A stretch of 18,146 nucleotides of DNA from JANXQE01 sp035651635. Its GTDB lineage: Bacteria > Verrucomicrobiota > Verrucomicrobiia > Limisphaerales > UBA8199. The translations under genes and the position numbers were made by a program. Under the pieces are notes generated by a model. It saw only the letters and a program-made list of their open reading frames with translations, made no database searches and was not told the DNA's origin. Location: NCBI GenBank assembly GCA_035651635.1, contig DASRFK010000021.1, forward strand, positions 1 through 18,146. Reading direction: 5' to 3'. Below, one piece after another: positions 13,962 through 18,146 of this stretch (positions within the stretch are counted from its first letter, which is position 1; each line of letters opens with the position of its first letter).

Positions 13962-15650
13962 ATGAGCAACGCGGCAACCTGGAACGACGAACTCTCGGCA
14001 CGAATGGCGGCCGAGCGCGCCCCTGCACACCCACGGGTCCTTTTGACGTGGGCTATTATTCTGGGGTTGACCAGCGGACTCAGCGCCTGGGTCTACTTCT
14101 ATTCCAAAGCTTCCTTGCACCAACGCGCGGTCCAAGTCGAAATGCGCTGGGGTGTGGGTGGCTCCGAAGCCAGTTCGGGTTTACTGGGCCAGCTCGATCA
14201 ACTCGCGCTGCGCATCGGCGTCATTGGCCTGGCCGGCGGCGTGGCCTGTTTGATTGCCTTTTCCATATCGATCAAGCGCCTGCGGAACCAGATAGCGAGC
14301 CAGGCCCATAAGTTTGAAGAGCAGCAGGGAGCGTTGCTCGGTTTGCGCAACGTCTTGTCTGAAACGCGCCAAACCAAGGAAGAATTGCTTCAGGAACAAA
14401 GCCGTCTCGAAGAAAAGCTCAAGCAATTATCCGCCGAAAAATCCACTCTCGAGGAAGAGCTCAACCGTCGCAACCAGGCCGAAAAGGCGCTGAAGCAAAA
14501 ACGTTTCGAACTGGAGAGCTCCAAGAGCGTCCTTGAATTGCACGTGCAGGCGCGCACCGAGGCGCTCCAGAGTCTCCAACGCCGTTACGAGATGATCCTC
14601 AACTCGGCCGGCGAAGGCATTTGCGGCCTTGATGCCGAAGGAAAGGCGACCTTCGTTAATCCGACCGTGGCGAAATTGACCGGCTGGCCGGTCGATGAAC
14701 TGGTCGGCAAACTGGAGCAGGAGATTTTCGTCTCCAACGGTGAAAGCGCCGAAACCCTTTCGGCGGATGAGCGCGTGCTTTATCGCAAAGATGGCACCCG
14801 TTTTCCTGTGGAATTTGTTAAGACGCCCATTAACGAGAACGGGCGCGTGGTCGGTTCGGTGGTGGTTTTCAAAGATATCACCGAACGCAAACAGGTCCAG
14901 GATTCGCTGGCCCGCAAAGCGGCCGAGTTAGCCCGATCCAACGCGGAATTGGAGCAATTCGCCTTTGTGGCGTCGCACGATTTGCAGGAGCCGCTGCGGA
15001 AGATTCAGGCCTTCGGGGATCGGTTGAAGGTGCGCTGCCAATCCATCGAGTCGTCCGACATTCAGGATTACCTGGAGCGCATGCAGAGCGCGGCGGCCCG
15101 CATGCGCACCTTGATTAATGACCTGCTGGCGTTCTCGAGGGTGATTCGCAGCTCGGAACCGTTTGTTCCCGTGGATTTGGCGCAAATAACCAAAGAGGTT
15201 CTCGGCGATCTCGAAGTGCGCATCGAGAAAAGCGGCGCCAAAGTCGAGCTCGAAAACCTGCCCACCATCGAGGCCGACCCCATGCAGATGCGCCAGCTCA
15301 TTCTTAATTTGCTCGGTAATGCCCTGAAATTTCAACCGCCCGGCGCCAGTCCCCTGATTCGGATTAGCGCCACCACTCTGACCCCGCTCTCGCGCGAGCC
15401 TCAGTGCGAAATTCACGTCGAGGACAATGGCATCGGTTTCGACGAGAAATATATGGACAAGATTTTTGCCGTCTTTCAACGCTTGCACGGAAGGACCGAA
15501 TACGAGGGAACGGGCGTCGGTTTAGCTGTCTGCCGGCGTATCGTGGATCGGCACCATGGGACCATCACCGCCAAAAGTCAGCCCGGAAAAGGCGCCACTT
15601 TCATCGTCACACTTCCGCTCAAGCAGGCGGCTATTGAGGAGGCCGCATGA
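13962..15650 (+). CDS. Membrane PAS-domain sensor histidine kinase
   Basis: 562 aa. Two membrane helices (about 26-47 and 84-104) bracket a short periplasmic loop of about 35 residues, so the sensed signal is probably intramembrane or cytoplasmic. A long coiled coil (about 105-208) leads to a PAS domain (about 209-309: ILNSAGEGICGLDAEGKATF ... VVVFKDITERK). The HisKA domain has the phosphorylated His339 in FAFVASHDLQEPLRKIQAFG; the ATPase has the N box LILNLLGNALKF (Asn449, Asn453), G1 DNGIGF (488-493) and G2 GTGVGLAV (516-523). All catalytic motifs are intact. This HisKA subtype is common beside Rcp1-type receivers. The stop codon overlaps the next gene's start as ATGA. It leads a three-gene phosphorelay operon divergent from lpxI. 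Confidence 0.95.
   Translation: MSNAATWNDELSARMAAERAPAHPRVLLTWAIILGLTSGLSAWVYFYSKASLHQRAVQVEMRWGVGGSEASSGLLGQLDQLALRIGVIGLAGGVACLIAFSISIKRLRNQIASQAHKFEEQQGALLGLRNVLSETRQTKEELLQEQSRLEEKLKQLSAEKSTLEEELNRRNQAEKALKQKRFELESSKSVLELHVQARTEALQSLQRRYEMILNSAGEGICGLDAEGKATFVNPTVAKLTGWPVDELVGKLEQEIFVSNGESAETLSADERVLYRKDGTRFPVEFVKTPINENGRVVGSVVVFKDITERKQVQDSLARKAAELARSNAELEQFAFVASHDLQEPLRKIQAFGDRLKVRCQSIESSDIQDYLERMQSAAARMRTLINDLLAFSRVIRSSEPFVPVDLAQITKEVLGDLEVRIEKSGAKVELENLPTIEADPMQMRQLILNLLGNALKFQPPGASPLIRISATTLTPLSREPQCEIHVEDNGIGFDEKYMDKIFAVFQRLHGRTEYEGTGVGLAVCRRIVDRHHGTITAKSQPGKGATFIVTLPLKQAAIEEAA
15636..15642 (+). promoter_or_regulatory. Strong ribosome binding site for the second response regulator
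   Basis: GAGGAGG lies 4 nt before the ATG at 15647, inside the last codons of the kinase gene. It is the best Shine-Dalgarno match noticed in the window and, with the 4-bp ATGA overlap, suggests coupled and efficient translation of the regulator. Confidence 0.75.
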
Positions 15651-16102
15651 ATCCCGTGGCCCCCAAGGCGAACGTGATTCTTATGGCCGACGACGACGAT
15701 GACGATCGCCTGTTGACCCGGGACGCCGTCGTTGAAGCCGGTCTAGATGGTGATTTGCACTTTGTGCAAAACGGCGAGGAGTTGCTGGATTATTTGTGCC
15801 ACAGAGGCAAATACGAATCGGCCGCCGACGCGCCCCGTCCAGGATTGATCCTGCTGGATTTGAACATGCCGCTTAAAGACGGACGGGAAGCTTTGCGCGA
15901 GATCCGCGCGGATCCCGAGTTGCGGCGCATCCCGGTCGTGGTGTTGACGACATCCAAAGCCGACACGGACATCGGCGCGATTTACGAGTTGGGAGCCAAC
16001 TCCTTTATTTCGAAACCGTTTCAATTCGAAGCCCTGGTGAGCGTAATGAAAATGCTCGGGCAATATTGGTTCAAAACCGTCGAGCTTCCGGCGAGCCGCT
16101 AG
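15647..16102 (+). CDS. Single-domain response regulator, Rcp1-like
   Basis: 151 aa, a lone receiver. The acidic pocket is ADDDDDD (14-20), the phosphoacceptor is Asp71 in LILLDLNMPLKDG, the switch Thr101/Thr102 in VVVLTTSKA, and Lys123 in SFISKPFQFEAL. The extended loop HRGKYESAADAPRPG and the end MLGQYWFKTVELP place it in the Rcp1 group, as with the receiver at 11688-12155. It has no output domain, so it probably relays phosphate from the upstream kinase to another protein, possibly the downstream hybrid kinase, or acts by protein contact. It overlaps the kinase gene by 4 bp and has a strong ribosome site. The hybrid kinase starts 6 bp after its stop. Confidence 0.95.
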   Translation: MNPVAPKANVILMADDDDDDRLLTRDAVVEAGLDGDLHFVQNGEELLDYLCHRGKYESAADAPRPGLILLDLNMPLKDGREALREIRADPELRRIPVVVLTTSKADTDIGAIYELGANSFISKPFQFEALVSVMKMLGQYWFKTVELPASR

Positions 16103-16108
16103 CCGTGT

Positions 16109-18146
16109 ATGTATCCCACCGGGCTAATTAAAATCCTGCTGGTCGAAGATGACGAGGATGACTATATCCTGGCGCGAGAGCTTCTGGCAGAGATTCCCGG
16201 CCATCGTTTTACGCTCGATTGGGTCAACAGCTATCCCAAGGGATTAGAGAGCATGGTGCTCAACCAGCACGACCTGGTGCTGGTGGATTACCGGTTAGGC
16301 GCCGAGAATGGAGTAACACTCCTGCGCGAGGCGCTGGAACGCGGATGCCAGGCGCCGGTCATTCTGCTTACGGGCGCCGGTCAACACGAGATTGATCTCG
16401 AGGCGATGCAAGCCGGCGCGGCCGATTACCTGGTCAAAGCCGGCTTGCGTTCCGACACTCTTGAACGAAGCATCCGTTACGCGATCCAACGCAAGCGCGC
16501 AGCCGCCTGGGCCGCCTTCGAGCAGGCCCGCCTCGCCGCCTTCGGCGCCGATATCGGCCTGGCCTTGACCCGCCGTGATTCGTTGGATTCGATCCTCGGT
16601 TGTTGCACCAAGGCGATGGCGCAATTCCTTAATGCTTCGCTGGCCCAAATCTGGACCTTCGACCCGCGCGAAGGTGTGTTCCAGCCGCGCGCGGCCGCCG
16701 GGCGCGTTGCGGACGAACATCGCTCCTCGAAACCTTTACCAGCCGTTAAGCTGAACCTTGAAGGACTGGCCCGCGGTGAGCCGCTCCTGATCAAACAGCT
16801 GGCTGGCGATGAGAGAATGGTCGATCAGGACTGGGTAGCTCAGTACGGGCTGACATCCTTTGCCGCCTGCCCGCTGATTTTGGAAGACAAATTGGTGGGA
16901 TTGATGAGCTTGTTTACCGCTCACCCCATCACCGAGCATATCCTTCAGGAGATGGGCTCCGTTTCCAACGGTATTTCCCTGTGCATCGAACAGAAGCGCT
17001 CCGCCGAAGCGCTCGACGCCAGCGAAGTGAAGTACCGGTCCATGGTCGAGAACATCAAAGAAGTCATCTTCCAGATGAACGAGTTCGGTCATTGGACTTT
17101 TTTGAACCCGGCCTGGACGGCGGTGACCGGTTTCGAGGCGCAATCCAGCATCGGGACTTTCTTTTTGGAATACATTCATGAAGAGGATCGCGAGCAGAAC
17201 CGCCACATCTTCCTGCAACTCTTATCCCAAAAACTGGACTACTGCCGCTACGAGACCCGGCTACTAACCAACAACGGCAAAGTGCGCTCGGTGGAGGTCT
17301 ACGCGCAGTTGACGCTCAACAGTGATCGAACCGTGCTTGGCATCTCCGGCAGCCTCATTGATGTGACGGAGCGAAAGCTCGCCGAACACGCCGTTCAGAA
17401 ACTGGCCGCCTTTCCGCAGGTGAACCCAAACCCGGTGCTGGAATTTGCGTCCGATGGTTCTCTGACGTACAGCAACGAAGCGGCGAGCGAACTGGCCCGC
17501 TCTTTCGACAAAGAGGATTTGATGGAGGTATTGCCTCCCGATCCCGGCGCCATTGCGCGGGATTGCCTGGCCACCGGCCAGAAGCGATTGCGCGAAGAAG
17601 TCTGCCTGGATGGCCGCACGATCATCTGGTCGTTCTTCCCGGTCATTGCCAACCAGGTGGTCCATTGTTACGGCGCCGACGTAACGGATGTGTTGAACCT
17701 CGAGGCCCAGTTCCGGCATGCGCAAAAGCTGGAATCGGTCGGTCAATTGGCGGCCGGCGTCGCTCACGATTTTAACAATATTCTCACCGTAATTCAGGGT
17801 TACTCGGAATGCCTGCTCGACCGGTGCAAAAGCGATGCCGGCGCCGTCGGGCCATTGAAACAGATTTCCGATGCCTCGAAACGGGCGGCGGCCTTGACTC
17901 GCCAATTGCTCATGTTCAGCCGCAAACAGGTGATTCAGACCAAAGTGATGGACCTCAACCTGGTCCTGCAGAACCTGGCCAACATGCTGCAACGATTGCT
18001 CGGGGAAGACATCACTTTGGAAGCGGACTATTGCGAGCAACCGGCGCGGATCGACGCCGATACCGGCATGTTGGAACAAATCGTCATGAACCTGGCGGTC
18101 AATGCCCGCGATGCCATGCCCCGGGGAGGCAAATTGCGGATCAATA
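16109..18146 (+). CDS. Hybrid sensor kinase REC-GAF-PAS-PAS-HisKA-HATPase, partial at the window edge
   Basis: 679 residues are visible and the frame is open at the window end. An N-terminal receiver begins at once (IKILLVEDDEDDYILARELL), with phosphoacceptor Asp60 in LVLVDYRLG, Thr88 and Lys110. A linker helix leads to a GAF-like domain (about 140-293: ILGCCTKAMAQFL ... CPLILEDKLVGLMSLFT), then PAS 1 (about 306-422, ending LIDVTERK) and a second, weaker PAS-like region (about 430-530: NPVLEFASDGSLTYSNEAA). The kinase core has LESVGQLAAGVAHDFNNIL with His553, and an N box MLEQIVMNLAVNARDAM (Asn661, Asn666). The ATP lid and anything further, often another receiver, lie outside. No membrane segment is seen, so it is probably cytoplasmic. 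Having the receiver first suggests it takes phosphate from the upstream kinase or uses it as a control switch. ATG 16109 is 6 bp after the preceding stop. Confidence 0.93.
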   Translation, partial: MYPTGLIKILLVEDDEDDYILARELLAEIPGHRFTLDWVNSYPKGLESMVLNQHDLVLVDYRLGAENGVTLLREALERGCQAPVILLTGAGQHEIDLEAMQAGAADYLVKAGLRSDTLERSIRYAIQRKRAAAWAAFEQARLAAFGADIGLALTRRDSLDSILGCCTKAMAQFLNASLAQIWTFDPREGVFQPRAAAGRVADEHRSSKPLPAVKLNLEGLARGEPLLIKQLAGDERMVDQDWVAQYGLTSFAACPLILEDKLVGLMSLFTAHPITEHILQEMGSVSNGISLCIEQKRSAEALDASEVKYRSMVENIKEVIFQMNEFGHWTFLNPAWTAVTGFEAQSSIGTFFLEYIHEEDREQNRHIFLQLLSQKLDYCRYETRLLTNNGKVRSVEVYAQLTLNSDRTVLGISGSLIDVTERKLAEHAVQKLAAFPQVNPNPVLEFASDGSLTYSNEAASELARSFDKEDLMEVLPPDPGAIARDCLATGQKRLREEVCLDGRTIIWSFFPVIANQVVHCYGADVTDVLNLEAQFRHAQKLESVGQLAAGVAHDFNNILTVIQGYSECLLDRCKSDAGAVGPLKQISDASKRAAALTRQLLMFSRKQVIQTKVMDLNLVLQNLANMLQRLLGEDITLEADYCEQPARIDADTGMLEQIVMNLAVNARDAMPRGGKLRIN

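Noticed and set aside
17264..18079. Minus-strand open frame of 271 codons opposite the hybrid kinase
   Set aside because: The plus strand encodes clear GAF, PAS and kinase motifs throughout; the antisense product shows no domain.

Overview
The window looks like a chromosomal segment of a GC-rich, Gram-negative bacterium, most plausibly from the Verrucomicrobia (Pedosphaera/Limisphaerales-like). Support comes from an LpxI-type lipid A enzyme (so an LPS-bearing outer membrane), a DUF1080 lipoprotein, a secreted beta-helix protein beside a GH2 protein, poorly developed Shine-Dalgarno sites at many genes, and several families of short intergenic repeats. The phylum call is inference from gene content and repeat style, not from a marker gene. 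No rRNA, tRNA, CRISPR array, transposase or phage gene was seen.

Layout. (1) 1-1837, minus strand: a secreted right-handed beta-helix protein followed by the N-terminal part of a GH2 protein that is cut by an in-frame amber codon just before the window edge. (2) 2074-4236, minus: a DsbD-type transmembrane thiol reductant carrier. (3) 4254-4869: four near-identical 112-bp palindromic units separated by 41-42-bp spacers; two relatives lie in inverted orientation at 9913-10132. (4) 4917-8625: a cardiolipin synthase-like PLD enzyme (plus), a SirB1-family protein (minus), an unknown 141-aa protein (plus) and a divergent CaCA-type exchanger (minus). (5) 8626-9885: a DUF167/YggU protein (minus, abutting the exchanger gene) and a DUF1080 lipoprotein (plus). 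(6) 10172-13618, minus: lpxI, an unknown protein, an Rcp1-like single-domain response regulator and gnd, all in one direction. (7) 13962-18146, plus: a membrane PAS histidine kinase, an Rcp1-like response regulator overlapping it by four bases, and a REC-GAF-PAS-PAS-kinase hybrid that runs off the window.

How the parts work together. Region 7 is a compact phosphorelay made only of kinases and receivers, with no DNA-binding output domain in view; the receiver in region 6 is of the same family and could share partners. Region 1 is a polysaccharide-attack unit. DsbD, LpxI and the PLD enzyme are envelope functions (periplasmic thiols, lipid A, phospholipid). The least conventional items are the TIR-bounded palindromic element family, the amber-interrupted GH2 gene, the exchanger whose two alpha repeats lack the usual acidic residue, and an inverted repeat that places the gnd stop codon in its loop. 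I did not find a clear new multi-gene defence or biosynthetic system.
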